Program-made: the position numbers and the translations under genes
Assembly: GCA_002336895.1 (NCBI GenBank)
Contig: DDFC01000025.1
Coordinates: 1-64,000 of the forward strand
Length of the DNA: 64,000 nucleotides
Direction: 5' to 3'
Source of the DNA: Verrucomicrobiaceae bacterium UBA1938
GTDB lineage: Bacteria; Verrucomicrobiota; Verrucomicrobiia; Verrucomicrobiales; Verrucomicrobiaceae
Shown here: piece by piece, positions 1-9,358 of the stretch
Layout: every line of letters begins with the position of its first letter
Numbering within the stretch: position 1 is the first letter of the stretch
The notes under the pieces: model-generated
Told to the model about the DNA's origin: nothing
The model's input: only the letters and a program-made list of their open reading frames with translations
Database searches by the model: none

Positions 1-174
1 TGTCATTTACTTTTGAGGCAACAAGTGAGGCGCAGGCGGAAATGCCGGGCCATGAAGAATCGGAAGCCAATCCTTTGAGTAAAGACGGTCGAATGAGGAC
101 TGGGAATGTCTTTAATTTTGCTGCGGCTTTGAGTGATGTTTGACGATCTTGCCAGAAATCAGGCGGATCTCTTC
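1..174. other. Leading intergenic or gene-end segment
   Basis: No convincing coding region can be assigned here. The stretch may hold the promoter of the large surface protein that follows, but I cannot point to clear -35/-10 boxes. An in-frame GTG at 133 could extend the downstream protein by 14 residues. Confidence 0.3.
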
Positions 175-3100
175 ATGGGGCTGGCACGAAGGCGTTGCAG
201 AAGGCTTGGTTTGGGTCAACGTCCTGCTCCCCCCAAAAAAAGAATGTTTCGCCTACATCAGAGCCCCCTTCGGGTTCTCGCAGCTCTTGCTTGTGCCATC
301 ATGTGTGGAGCGTCTGCTCCTGTTCATGCCGCCACCCTTTTATGGGCGGGGGATGTGGATGCTGCGTGGAATACCAACAACACCGGCAATACCAACTGGT
401 CCACCGATGCACTGCCTGCAGCCAGCGGGGACACCTTGACCTTCGGCAGTGCCGGCACGGGTGGTGCGACCTTGAACAATGACATCACCAGCTTGTCAGT
501 CGCAGGACTGATATTCAATGCAGGGGCGGATGCATTCACACTGTCGGGCAACGCCCTCACCTTGAGCGGCAGCCTGACGAACAATTCTTCCAACCTCGAA
601 ACGCTGGGGCTGGTGCTGTCGCTTGGGGCTTCGAGTTCCATCAACGCGACTGGTGGAGCTCTCACCTTCAATTCAGCCATCAGCAGCACAGCGAGCGACC
701 TGTCCATCACTGGTTCTGGAGTGATCACGTTCAACGGGCTGAGCTTTGCTTCAACCGCGAACAAGATCACGTCCACGGGGGCGGATGTGCGGTTTGTGGG
801 AGACAGCACCATCGCCGCCGATGTGCTGATCAGCAGCGGCACGATGAAGATGCAGTCCGGCACGCAGACCTTCAACAACGGCCTGAAGGTGGACGGCGCG
901 GGAAGCGTGCTCAATTTCACCGGAGCCAGCGTGACGGTGAACGGCATCGGCGGCGGCGGGTCGCTGGAGCAGGACAGCCTGGAGATCATCAATGGAGGTA
1001 CGATCAATGTAAGTGCGGGAACTTTGGACGTGACGCCCAGCCGGTTCTGGATGCAGGGGGGCACGCTCAACATCACCGGTGGCACGATGAATCTGAACAG
1101 CACGCTCATCGCACAGAGCAGCAGCGCCACCGCGATGATCAATGTTTCCGGAGGAACCCTGAGCCTTGGGGGAGGTGGTCGTTTTGCCAACAATGGCACG
1201 GCTGTGCTGACCGTCAGCGGCAGCGGTGCAGTCACCTGGGCGGCGGGCGCCTACGGACTTTCGGAAAACGGCACGGCAAGCATCATCATGAACGGTGGCA
1301 CGCTGAACATGACCAGCTCAGGCACCACCTACCTCTATCTGAACGGCGGCAATGGTGCGGGCTTCAACACGGCGGTGACCAGCAGCATCACTTTTAATGC
1401 CGGGGTGCTGTCCACGCGTGGGTTTGCCATGAACACCGGGACGAACTCGACCAACCGTCTCGCGGCATTGAACTTCAATGGTGGCACGCTGAAGGCCACG
1501 GACAATAACAGCGCCACCAATTTCATCCCTTACTCGGTCAACCTCACCTCCAAAGTGCAGGCCGGGGGGGCGGTCATCGACAGCAACGGATACAGCATCA
1601 CCATCGCCGACAGCTTGGAGCACGACACCGCGCTGGGTGCCACCGCTGACGGCGGCCTGACCAAGAACGGTACGGGAACGCTGACACTCAGCGGGGCGAA
1701 CACCTACACTGGCACCACCACGCTGAATGCGGGTACGCTGGCGATCGCCAACAACACCGGTGGCACCGTGACCTATGGCGGCCTCATCAGCGGCGTGGGT
1801 GGCACCCTCACGATAAGCGGTGCCAATACGCTGAACTTCACAGGCGGCCTCTCCATGACCAATGCGGCCAGCACGCTCACGGTGACGGGTGGTGACGTGA
1901 GGATGAACAGCGACGGGACATTCAATGCGGCGTCTGTGACGGTGAACGGCGGCGGTGTGCTGAGGTTTCAGGCGGGCACGGACACCTTTGTGAAGGGGCT
2001 GGTCGTCAGCGGCGCCGGGAGCATTCTCAGCTTTGAGGGGGCCGCCGCCACCCACAGCGGCAGTGGTGATGGAAGCACGAACAACGGCCTGCAACTGGAC
2101 ACCGGAGCCACCATGAATGTCTCCGCAGGCACCGTGGTCTTCAACAACAGCAACCGCGCCTTCATCCAGACCAGCACCATCAATGTGTCCGGTGGCGCGC
2201 TGACGATCAACAACGCGCTCTTCGCGCAGCAGACGAGCGCGGTTTCCAATGTAAATGTCTCCGCCGGCAGCCTGACTCTGGGCAGCAACACGCGATTCGC
2301 CAACAACGGAACGGCGACGCTCACAGTCAGCGGCACTGGGGCGGTGACATGGGCCAACGGCAGCTATGGTTTGTCTGAAAACGGCACAGCCAATGTCATC
2401 ATGAACGGCGGCACGCTGAACATGACCAGCTCCGGCACGAGTTACTTCTATCTTAACGGAGGCAATCAGGCTGGGGCCAACCTGTCCAGCTTTGTCAGCA
2501 CCATTTCGCTGAATGCCGGGGTGCTTTCCACGCGCGGGTTTGCCATGAACACCGGGACGAACTCGACCAACCGTCTCGCGGCGCTGAACTTCAATGGCGG
2601 CACGCTGAAGGCCACGGACAACAACAGCGCCACGAACTTTATTCCTGACTCCGTCAACCTCACCTCCAAAGTGCAGGCCGGGGGGGCGGTCATCGACACC
2701 AATGGATACAGCATCACCATCGCCGACAGCTTGGAGCACGACACCGCGCTGGGTGCCACCGCAGACGGGGGGCTGGTGAAAAATGGTGCCGGAACGCTGA
2801 CGCTGACTGCGGCCAGCACGTACACAGGCAAGACAACCGTCGCCGCTGGAACCCTGGCGCTGAGTGGTTCCGGCAGCGTGGCCTCCAGCCAATGGGTCGA
2901 GGTCCAAAACGGTGCCACGCTCAATGTCACCGCAGTCACGGGCGGCGCACAGACTTTCAGCAACCAGGTGCTCAGCGGCACCGGCAGTGTGAGCGGCACC
3001 GTGATCATGGGGGCGGGCTCGATCCTGAAGCCGGGCGGCTCCACAGACGGCTCTCTCAGCGCGGTCGCCAGTGCAGGGGATGGCACCGGAACCCTGACGT

Positions 3101-3600
3101 TTGCCAGCCTCACGCTGGCCACGGGAGCGAGCAGCAGCAGCCCGCGCGTGCTTCTCACTCTGGGGGGGACCAGCAGTCATGCGGCTGATCCCACCGTGGC
3201 TTCCCAGGTGAGCGCGTTCAAAGACGCTGCCTCAGGCGGATTGTACGATGCCATCAAGGTCACGGGCACCATCGGGCTGAACGCCGGAGGTACGATCAAG
3301 GTGGAGCTGGCCGCCGGCTACCAGCCTGCCTGGGGTGACGTTTTCAATGTCGTTGACTGGGCTGCGCTGAACACCAATACCGATGGTGTCAGCGGAGCCT
3401 TCACCGTGGCGGATCTGGACCTGCCCACAAGTCTGGGCAACGGATGGTTTTTCGCCACAGATCAGTTCATGAACAACGGCATCATCTACGTCGTTCCTGA
3501 GCCCTCGCGAATCCTGCTGCTGGCCGGCGGGCTGCTGCTTGCATTCGGCCGTCGGCAACGCAGGGAAGAATACGGTGGAAACTTTGCACGTCGGGATTGA
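175..3600 (+). CDS. Autotransporter-type beta-strand repeat protein with PEP-CTERM anchor
   Basis: Predicted surface or secreted protein of about 1141 residues. Gly/Asn/Thr/Ser-rich repeats of the autotransporter-associated beta-strand type (motifs such as GTLTLSGANTYTG) suggest a long right-handed beta-helix. The C-terminus ends with VPEP (3493-3504), a hydrophobic segment and an RRQRR cluster, the classic PEP-CTERM signal handled by exosortase systems; no exosortase lies in this window. An SD-like AGGCGG sits 8 nt before the ATG at 175. GTG 133 and ATG 244 are alternatives, the latter giving a conventional signal peptide ending near SAPVHA. The middle of the protein is a near-identical tandem duplication 372 residues apart. 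Function unknown; adhesion or matrix is a guess. Confidence 0.85.
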   Translation: MGLARRRCRRLGLGQRPAPPKKRMFRLHQSPLRVLAALACAIMCGASAPVHAATLLWAGDVDAAWNTNNTGNTNWSTDALPAASGDTLTFGSAGTGGATLNNDITSLSVAGLIFNAGADAFTLSGNALTLSGSLTNNSSNLETLGLVLSLGASSSINATGGALTFNSAISSTASDLSITGSGVITFNGLSFASTANKITSTGADVRFVGDSTIAADVLISSGTMKMQSGTQTFNNGLKVDGAGSVLNFTGASVTVNGIGGGGSLEQDSLEIINGGTINVSAGTLDVTPSRFWMQGGTLNITGGTMNLNSTLIAQSSSATAMINVSGGTLSLGGGGRFANNGTAVLTVSGSGAVTWAAGAYGLSENGTASIIMNGGTLNMTSSGTTYLYLNGGNGAGFNTAVTSSITFNAGVLSTRGFAMNTGTNSTNRLAALNFNGGTLKATDNNSATNFIPYSVNLTSKVQAGGAVIDSNGYSITIADSLEHDTALGATADGGLTKNGTGTLTLSGANTYTGTTTLNAGTLAIANNTGGTVTYGGLISGVGGTLTISGANTLNFTGGLSMTNAASTLTVTGGDVRMNSDGTFNAASVTVNGGGVLRFQAGTDTFVKGLVVSGAGSILSFEGAAATHSGSGDGSTNNGLQLDTGATMNVSAGTVVFNNSNRAFIQTSTINVSGGALTINNALFAQQTSAVSNVNVSAGSLTLGSNTRFANNGTATLTVSGTGAVTWANGSYGLSENGTANVIMNGGTLNMTSSGTSYFYLNGGNQAGANLSSFVSTISLNAGVLSTRGFAMNTGTNSTNRLAALNFNGGTLKATDNNSATNFIPDSVNLTSKVQAGGAVIDTNGYSITIADSLEHDTALGATADGGLVKNGAGTLTLTAASTYTGKTTVAAGTLALSGSGSVASSQWVEVQNGATLNVTAVTGGAQTFSNQVLSGTGSVSGTVIMGAGSILKPGGSTDGSLSAVASAGDGTGTLTFASLTLATGASSSSPRVLLTLGGTSSHAADPTVASQVSAFKDAASGGLYDAIKVTGTIGLNAGGTIKVELAAGYQPAWGDVFNVVDWAALNTNTDGVSGAFTVADLDLPTSLGNGWFFATDQFMNNGIIYVVPEPSRILLLAGGLLLAFGRRQRREEYGGNFARRD
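1411..1657 (+). repeat. Internal duplication, copy 1
   Basis: This coding segment of the PEP-CTERM protein recurs almost unchanged 1116 bp downstream (2527-2773). The offset is a multiple of three, so the frame is kept. Only scattered substitutions separate the copies, mostly silent. Confidence 0.9.
2527..2773 (+). repeat. Internal duplication, copy 2
   Basis: Second copy of the segment at 1411-1657. The similarity extends more weakly on both sides, so the whole repeated unit is about 1.1 kb (372 residues), with this part best preserved. Confidence 0.9.
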
Positions 3601-3601
3601 T

Positions 3602-3617
3602 CCCGCGGTGGCGCGGG
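3602..3617. other. Short GC hairpin between surface protein and pyrC
   Basis: CCCGC (3602-3606) pairs with GCGGG (3613-3617) directly after the stop codon at 3600 and 13 nt before the dihydroorotase start. There is no T-run, so it is not a typical intrinsic terminator. Confidence 0.3.
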
Positions 3618-3630
3618 CTAACGGAAGTCC

Positions 3631-4725
3631 ATGACTCTGACGCTTCCTAAATGGTTCGACCTCCACACCCACTTCCGCCAAGGCCCCGCGATGGCTTCGT
3701 ATGTCCGTGCGCATCTGGACATGGGCTGTGCAGGCGCACTGGCGATGCCAAACACCCAGCCGCCGGTCTCCCGCGTCACGGGTGCAGCTCTGGCAGAAGG
3801 CTGGTCGATCGAGAGCTACTCCGCAGACCTGCGGGCGGCAGGAGCGGATGCTTTTGAGCAGCTGATCGTGCCGCTTTACCTGACGCGCCAGACCACGGCG
3901 GCGATGATCGCGGAAGGTGCGGCCTCAGGGCTGCTGCGGGCCTGCAAGTACTACCCGCCGCACGGCACCACGAACTCCGAGCACGGCATGCCGATGGACG
4001 ACCTGATCGGTGGCGAGGTGCTGAAAGCGATGGAGGAGCACGGCATGGTGCTCTGCATCCATGGCGAGCAGCACGCGCTTAGCGGGCCGGACTATATCGA
4101 CTCCCAGCAGAATGCGGAGACGCGCTTTTACACTGAGCGCATGCCACGCCTGCTGGAGGCACATCCAAAGCTGCGAATCGTGTGTGAGCACATCACCACA
4201 CGCTCGGCGGCGGAGTTTGTGACTGCAGCTCCGGAGCATGTCGGCGCTACCATTACACCGCAGCACCTGCTCTACACCCTGGGGCATCTCATCCAGGGGC
4301 TGAAATATCACCTCTACTGCCTGCCGATCGTGAAGTTTCAGGATGACCGGGCTGCCTTGCGGCAGGTGGTGACGAAGGCCGGACAGGCGAAGTTCTTTGC
4401 CGGCACGGACAGCGCTCCGCATACCACCAAGGCCACAGCCTGCGGCTGCGCAGCAGGCTGCTTCACCGGCGGCTGCGCGCCTCAGCTCTATGCGATGGCG
4501 TTTGAAGAGGCTGGGGTGGATTTCGCCACGGCGGTGGGCCAGGCGCTGTTTGAGCGCTTTCTGTGTCTCAATGGCCCGGCGTTTTACCGCTTCCCTGCAT
4601 CGCAGCAGAGGTTTCAGATGGAGAAGAAACCCTCCAAGATGACGCTCCTGGAAACGCCTGCAGGCCCGGTGACACCTCTGCCCGTGGGGCTTGGCATCGA
4701 GCTCGCATGGAGCCTGATGGACTGA
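3631..4725 (+). CDS. pyrC: Dihydroorotase (class II type)
   Basis: Cytosolic zinc amidohydrolase interconverting carbamoyl-aspartate and dihydroorotate in pyrimidine synthesis. At 364 residues it is close to the short class II (E. coli PyrC) form. Metal ligands appear in the N-terminal FDLHTHFRQG (H12, H14, with R16) followed by LAMPNTQPP, which carries the substrate-binding Asn. K106 in RACKYYPP is the likely carboxylated lysine, and an FAGTDSAPH motif near the C-terminus holds the catalytic Asp. It starts 30 bp after the PEP-CTERM gene on the same strand. A cysteine-rich CGCAAGCFTGGC insertion after APH is typical of this subgroup. Confidence 0.93.
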   Translation: MTLTLPKWFDLHTHFRQGPAMASYVRAHLDMGCAGALAMPNTQPPVSRVTGAALAEGWSIESYSADLRAAGADAFEQLIVPLYLTRQTTAAMIAEGAASGLLRACKYYPPHGTTNSEHGMPMDDLIGGEVLKAMEEHGMVLCIHGEQHALSGPDYIDSQQNAETRFYTERMPRLLEAHPKLRIVCEHITTRSAAEFVTAAPEHVGATITPQHLLYTLGHLIQGLKYHLYCLPIVKFQDDRAALRQVVTKAGQAKFFAGTDSAPHTTKATACGCAAGCFTGGCAPQLYAMAFEEAGVDFATAVGQALFERFLCLNGPAFYRFPASQQRFQMEKKPSKMTLLETPAGPVTPLPVGLGIELAWSLMD

Positions 4726-4825
4726 TAGAACCCAAGGCGTGTGGAGCGTTGGTTCATGGCACCGCTTGGAAGATGCGGCCGCGAATTTTTCAGAGCCGTA
4801 TCTCAACCGTCATCTGCCAACTGCC

Positions 4826-6034
4826 ATGATCCCCAACTCCCGCTCCTCACGCCGCCAGTTTTTATCCCAGGCCAGCGCGGCTTTGGCAGGCTTGGGATTT
4901 GCGGGGGCTGAAGACAAGGTCACACTGCCCTTCGCCAATGGAGAGCGTCGGCTGGTGAAGTTTCCGCAGAAGCGGCCGCTCATCCTGCTGACCACGCGTC
5001 CACCTCAGCTGGAGACGCCGATGGAGGTCTTCAAAGAGGTGATCACGCCGAATGATGCCTTTTTCGTGCGCTACCATCTGGCCAATGTGCCGCACAGCGT
5101 GGATGCGGTCTCCTTTCGTCTGGAGATCAAGGGGCTGGTGGACAAGCCGCTTCAGCTCTCGCTGAAAGAGCTGAAGACGCAGTTTGATCAGGTGGAGGTG
5201 GTGGCGGTAAACCAGTGCTCTGGAAACAGCCGTGGATATTTCCAGCCACGCGTTGGTGGCGGCCAGCTGGGCAATGGCGCCATGGGCAATGCCCGCTGGC
5301 GTGGCGTGCGGCTCAAGGATGTGCTGGCCAAGGCCGGTGTGCAGGCTGGAGCAAAGCAGGTGGTGTGCAATGGGCTGGATGCTCCTGTGCTGCCGCAGAC
5401 GCCGGACTTCATCAAGGCCCTGGAAATGGACCATGCACTGGATGGCGAGATTCTCATCGCCCATGAGATGAATGGCGAGCCTCTGCCACTGCTGAACGGC
5501 TTTCCGCTGCGGCTGGTGGTGCCGGGCTACTACGGCACCTACTGGGTGAAGCACCTGAACGAGCTGAATGTGGTGAAGGACGCGTTTGACGGATTTTTCA
5601 TGGCCACGGGCTACCGCATCGCCACCACGCCCGGCGGTTGTGTGGAGCCGGGCACCACACCCACGAGCACGGTGCCCATCACGCGCTTCAAGGTGCGCTC
5701 CTTCCTCACCAGCCATCTGGATGGGGCGCAGGTGCAGGCGGGTGCTGTGACGCAGCTCAGCGGCATCGCCTTTGATCATGGAGCAGGCATCACGGAAGTA
5801 GTGGTGTCTGATGATGGCGGGCGCACCTGGCAGGCTGCTGAGCTGGGCAGGGACCTGGGCCGCTACTCCTTCCGCCCGTGGTCCCTGGCATGGAAACCGC
5901 AGAGGAAAGGCCCCTGCGAGCTGAAAGTGCGCGCTGTGAACCGCATCGGCGAAAGCCAGGCCATGGAGCCGCTTTGGAATCCCCAGGGCTACATGCGCAA
6001 TGTGGTGGAAACCACCCATGTGACCGTCGCCTGA
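4826..6034 (+). CDS. Sulfite dehydrogenase molybdopterin subunit (SorA/sulfite oxidase family)
   Basis: Predicted periplasmic molybdenum enzyme of 402 residues that oxidises sulfite to sulfate. The ATG at 4826 places a Tat signal at the very N-terminus (SSRRQFLSQASAALAGLGF). The oxidoreductase molybdopterin domain spans about residues 60-270, with the Mo-ligating Cys131 in NQCSGNSRG, and the C-terminal dimerisation domain (about 285-395) has the DDGGRTWQ motif seen in sulfite oxidases. The cytochrome gene follows after 35 bp, which is the SorAB arrangement. Other family members such as sulfane dehydrogenase SoxC have similar sequence; no sox genes lie nearby, which favours SorA. Confidence 0.85.
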   Translation: MIPNSRSSRRQFLSQASAALAGLGFAGAEDKVTLPFANGERRLVKFPQKRPLILLTTRPPQLETPMEVFKEVITPNDAFFVRYHLANVPHSVDAVSFRLEIKGLVDKPLQLSLKELKTQFDQVEVVAVNQCSGNSRGYFQPRVGGGQLGNGAMGNARWRGVRLKDVLAKAGVQAGAKQVVCNGLDAPVLPQTPDFIKALEMDHALDGEILIAHEMNGEPLPLLNGFPLRLVVPGYYGTYWVKHLNELNVVKDAFDGFFMATGYRIATTPGGCVEPGTTPTSTVPITRFKVRSFLTSHLDGAQVQAGAVTQLSGIAFDHGAGITEVVVSDDGGRTWQAAELGRDLGRYSFRPWSLAWKPQRKGPCELKVRAVNRIGESQAMEPLWNPQGYMRNVVETTHVTVA

Positions 6035-6069
6035 TCTTCACTTTCGCCATCCTTCATCCATTCCATCCC

Positions 6070-6393
6070 ATGAAGAAATTTTTTGCCATCCTGTTCATCA
6101 TCGGTGCTGCGGGTCTTTCCGCCGCAGACAAGACCGCTGCAGATGCACCTGATTTTTCCAGCTTTGTCTGGCCGGTGGAAAGCGGCGCCTACAAGCCCGG
6201 TGCCGGCGTGGAGCTGGCGCAGAGTCTCTGCATCACCTGCCATTCCACCGAGTATGTGTCCACCCAGCCGCCGCTGCCGAGGAAGTTCTGGGAGGCCACG
6301 GTCAAAAAGATGAAGGAAAAATACGCGGCACCTCTGCCCGAGGACAACGCGGCGCTGATCGACTATCTGACCAGCGCCTACGGCTCGAAGTGA
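6070..6393 (+). CDS. Sulfite dehydrogenase cytochrome c subunit (SorB-like)
   Basis: Exported 107-residue monohaem cytochrome. A signal peptide (MKKFFAILFIIGAAGLSAA) is followed by a single haem site, CITCH, and a possible axial Met in VKKMKEKYA. It lies 35 bp after the molybdopterin subunit and probably takes electrons from it and passes them to the respiratory chain. The start at 6070 gives a compact signal peptide; an upstream in-frame extension would overlap the sorA-like gene and lacks support. Confidence 0.85.
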   Translation: MKKFFAILFIIGAAGLSAADKTAADAPDFSSFVWPVESGAYKPGAGVELAQSLCITCHSTEYVSTQPPLPRKFWEATVKKMKEKYAAPLPEDNAALIDYLTSAYGSK

Positions 6394-6405
6394 TTTTGCG
6401 GGTTC

Positions 6406-7194
6406 TTACTTGGCCGCCTTCTTGGGAGGTCCGCCTTGAGGCACCACTTTAACAGCATCTGCTGGCACCGGCGCCTGGGCTGTAATGACAAGGGGAAGAT
6501 CATCGGGGAGGCGCTTCAGGAAGAAGTCCTTGTACTGGATCTTCATGGGCGGACCACGATGCACCTGCACAGCGATGACGCCTTCGAGCGCACGGCCTTT
6601 TTCATCGAGGTCGATCACATCCACGGTTTGCACGCCGTCGATCCAGTGTTGATGGTGGTTGCCCTCCACGAGCACGCGGTAGTCATGCCATTGCTCGGAG
6701 GGGAAGGTGTGGATGGGCAGCTTGCCCACCACCCAGGGCTGGGCCTGGGTGTCGATGATGACCTTCTCGCCCGTGTGGGCAAGAATGCGGCGGCCGCGCT
6801 CCTCATACAGCATGCCGTTGTAGTCGTCTTTGTCAGGCACCACATCGCACTGATACCCTGTGACGACCCACTCGCCGAGATCGGGCCGTTCCTGACCGCG
6901 ATACTGCAGGCCGCTGTTGCCGCCTTTGGTCACTTTGACCTTCACACGCATCTCGAAGTTTTTCACCTTTCCCTCTTTCCAAGTGATGAAGCGGTTAAAG
7001 TCGAGCTTGCCGTCGGTGACACCGGTCAGACAGCCGTCTTCGACCGACCACCAGGTGCTGCCGCCGCTCCAACCGCTGAGATCCTTGCCGTTGAAGATGG
7101 CCGTGAAGCCTTCAGGCGGGGCAGGGGCCTTGTCCTCAGCGGCGAGAGGGAGGGCAATGGCGAGCGAGAGTAGGAAGGAAAAGAAGCGGTGCAT
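6406..7194 (-). CDS. DUF1080 (3-keto-disaccharide hydrolase family) secreted protein
   Basis: Exported 262-residue protein. After a signal peptide (cleavage near LPLAAE) comes the DUF1080 hallmark FTAIFNGKDLSGW (30-42), then a jelly-roll lectin/glucanase-like domain with GNSGLQYRG and EQWHDYRV. Members of this family hydrolyse 3-ketosugar glycosides in characterised cases; the exact substrate cannot be read from sequence. The C-terminus is Pro/Lys-rich. It converges on the sorAB-like pair with a 12 bp gap and is monocistronic or follows the next minus-strand gene. Confidence 0.88.
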   Translation of the reverse strand: MHRFFSFLLSLAIALPLAAEDKAPAPPEGFTAIFNGKDLSGWSGGSTWWSVEDGCLTGVTDGKLDFNRFITWKEGKVKNFEMRVKVKVTKGGNSGLQYRGQERPDLGEWVVTGYQCDVVPDKDDYNGMLYEERGRRILAHTGEKVIIDTQAQPWVVGKLPIHTFPSEQWHDYRVLVEGNHHQHWIDGVQTVDVIDLDEKGRALEGVIAVQVHRGPPMKIQYKDFFLKRLPDDLPLVITAQAPVPADAVKVVPQGGPPKKAAK

Positions 7195-7245
7195 GAGCCA
7201 CTAAACGGAGCAGCGGGCCGTCTCTTGTGCGGAGTTTGATTCTCT

Positions 7246-8574
7246 TCACTCCGGCGAAGCCGCCAGCCTCATGCTGCGCACCTTCATCCACGCGCCGGCT
7301 TCACCGCTGCCTACCGGATCAATCCGCAGGCGCACCATGGCACCCTGGTAGGTGGGTAGAGAGGATAAAGAAATGACGTGGCGGTGAAACTCGCCATCGG
7401 CGACGAGTGGAAAAGTGATGGTAGTCTTCGGGTCATAGCTCTTTGCGCCGTGAGGTTGCAGCATCACCACACCCTGCTTCTGGGTGGTGTGAAAAGCGGC
7501 ATCGATGACCAGCTGCGGTGCATCCTCCGCCTGCCAGAATGTCAGCGGGCTGATCAACTGCGGATCATCCTGCTCCAGCATGACCTGCAGATGGTCCTTC
7601 ACCGGCCAGCCGCTATCCTTCGCGTTCTGATAGTGCCAGCCCTGACGGTCTTGGCTGAAACTCCAGGCTGGTGCTCCCTGCGGACGATGCGCAGCGGCGC
7701 GCGCACGAATCTCCTGCACGGTGCCGAGCACGAGCTCATAGCGGAACTCATAGGCGATGTTGTGATCCAGAATCTCCTGCCCCTGGCCCGCGAGATAGCC
7801 GGTGCTGTTTCCATGCGTGTCATTGGGCCCGGGCTTGCCGGCGAAGCCACCGGTGAAATGCACCCGCCCTGGTGTGATGAGGCCCAGGCCGTAGTCTTTG
7901 TCATCTATGAGGGCCGCCCAGCCTTCCGTTCCTGTCCAAAAGGTCCAGGGATGCTTGGTCTGGGACTTCGGCATGACCGAAAAAGCTTCGTCGGTGAACG
8001 GCCGGGCGCCGGTGTAGCTCACCACACGGGGAAAGGCGGCATTGGCATACACGGCGGGCAGTTCCTGCAATCGCGCCGCATACTGCGTGTGGTCGCTGCG
8101 TGTGTTGGTGATCCGCGCACGCGCCTTCACCACGGCCCCGTCCAGCTCCAGCCAGGAGTCAAACGTGCACTCCCCGGGCACGTTGTTCAGCGGCCACTGC
8201 AGGGGCACGCAGCTGAGGTGGATGCGTTTGCCATCATTTTCATGCGCCAGGATGAGGCTGGCGTTTTTAAAATCGTCGCCGGTTTGGATGGGGTTCCAGC
8301 CGATGTGCCGCCAGTGCTCGGCGGGCTTTTGCCCATTGGCCTCAAATGGCACCGGGCCGGAGAAAAAGGAAAGCTGCACCTGCCGCCCGAGGTCGTAGTT
8401 GTTGATCACGTTCGCGCCATCCTTGGTGCTGGCCAGAAAGGTGATGGCTCCGCCGAGGTCGAGATCCACCCCGAGCTTGATGCGGGCATTCTCCAGCCAG
8501 CTCATTTTTTCCGCACGGGCGGAGGCTGTGAGGAGCAGCGTGGCAATAAGCAGGCGTTTGGAGGGCATGGGCAT
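7246..8574 (-). CDS. Secreted protein of unknown function, 442 aa
   Basis: I do not recognise a named family. The protein opens with a signal peptide (MPSKRLLIATLLLTASARAE; M1 and M3 are both possible starts). A beta-rich domain follows, with phrases such as DLDLGGAITFLAS and RARITNTRSDHTQY that recall secreted galactose-mutarotase-like or beta-sandwich carbohydrate-binding folds. The C-terminal third is Trp-rich (WHYQNAKDSGWPV, LTFWQAEDAPQLVIDA) and looks like a carbohydrate-binding module. It lies 51 bp upstream of the DUF1080 gene on the same strand, so they could be cotranscribed. Confidence 0.75.
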   Translation of the reverse strand: MPMPSKRLLIATLLLTASARAEKMSWLENARIKLGVDLDLGGAITFLASTKDGANVINNYDLGRQVQLSFFSGPVPFEANGQKPAEHWRHIGWNPIQTGDDFKNASLILAHENDGKRIHLSCVPLQWPLNNVPGECTFDSWLELDGAVVKARARITNTRSDHTQYAARLQELPAVYANAAFPRVVSYTGARPFTDEAFSVMPKSQTKHPWTFWTGTEGWAALIDDKDYGLGLITPGRVHFTGGFAGKPGPNDTHGNSTGYLAGQGQEILDHNIAYEFRYELVLGTVQEIRARAAAHRPQGAPAWSFSQDRQGWHYQNAKDSGWPVKDHLQVMLEQDDPQLISPLTFWQAEDAPQLVIDAAFHTTQKQGVVMLQPHGAKSYDPKTTITFPLVADGEFHRHVISLSSLPTYQGAMVRLRIDPVGSGEAGAWMKVRSMRLAASPE

Positions 8575-8662
8575 GGTTAAGACAACATGAGGTGTCTGCC
8601 ACTTTCAGCAATCGCTGAAGAAAATGGATGCGTGGCGAAAAGCGCGCGCTCATGTCATCCAT

Positions 8663-9337
8663 ATGATTTCCCTCAACGTCATCGCTACGCTGCGTACGTG
8701 CTACACCGACAAGTTCGGGGTGCCGCGCCAGCCCGGGCTGGCACCCAGCGCATGGGGGATCATCGAGTTTGAGCCCGCCTACCGGCGCGTGGAGGCGGTG
8801 CGCGGCATCGAGGAGTTCAGCCACCTGTGGCTCATCACACAGTTTCATCTGGTGCAGGAGGAGCCTGTCTCGCTGACGGTGCGCCCGCCCCGTCTCGGGG
8901 GGAATCAGAAGCGCGGCGTTTTTGCCACGCGCTCACCATTTCGTCCCAACCGGCTGACCCTGAGCGTGGTCAAGCTCGACCGCGTGGAACTGGAAGGCGC
9001 TGCCGCCCCCCGCATTTTTGTCTCTGGTGTGGACTTGGTGGATGGCACCCCGATTCTCGACATCAAGCCCTACATTCGCTATGCCGACTCGATTCCTGAG
9101 GCACGTAGCGGCTTCGCCAATGAGGCTCCGCAGCGGCTGCCAGTACAGTGGGACTGCGAAAGCCGCGTGCCGGATGATGTGCGTGTGATCATCGACGAGT
9201 CGCTGGCCCTCCAGCCTCAGCCAGCTTATCACGACGACTCAGCACGCGAATACGCTACGGAGATAGCCGGATGGCGTGTGCGCTGGGCGGCCACACTTGC
9301 AGGCGCGTGCGTGAAATCGTGCGAATGGGTGGGTTGA
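8663..9337 (+). CDS. TrmO-like tRNA-methyltransferase (TsaA/UPF0066 fold)
   Basis: Predicted SAM-dependent enzyme of 224 residues that N6-methylates threonylcarbamoyladenosine-37 in certain tRNAs. The family motif is clear: FGVPRQPGLAPSAWGIIEF near the N-terminus, RPPRLGGNQKRGVFATRSPFRPNRL in the middle and DLVDGTPILDIKPYIRYADS toward the end of the core. ATG 8663 was chosen because similarity starts with ISLNVIATLRTCY. The C-terminal part is shorter than in E. coli TrmO. Confidence 0.88.
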   Translation: MISLNVIATLRTCYTDKFGVPRQPGLAPSAWGIIEFEPAYRRVEAVRGIEEFSHLWLITQFHLVQEEPVSLTVRPPRLGGNQKRGVFATRSPFRPNRLTLSVVKLDRVELEGAAAPRIFVSGVDLVDGTPILDIKPYIRYADSIPEARSGFANEAPQRLPVQWDCESRVPDDVRVIIDESLALQPQPAYHDDSAREYATEIAGWRVRWAATLAGACVKSCEWVG

Positions 9338-9358
9338 ATTTGACGCCTTTGATCATTC

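Noticed and set aside
1318..3180. Long open frame on the minus strand opposite the PEP-CTERM gene (620 codons)
   Set aside because: It arises from the Gly/Thr repeats of the plus-strand gene, has no domain, and the plus-strand protein has a signal peptide and PEP-CTERM.
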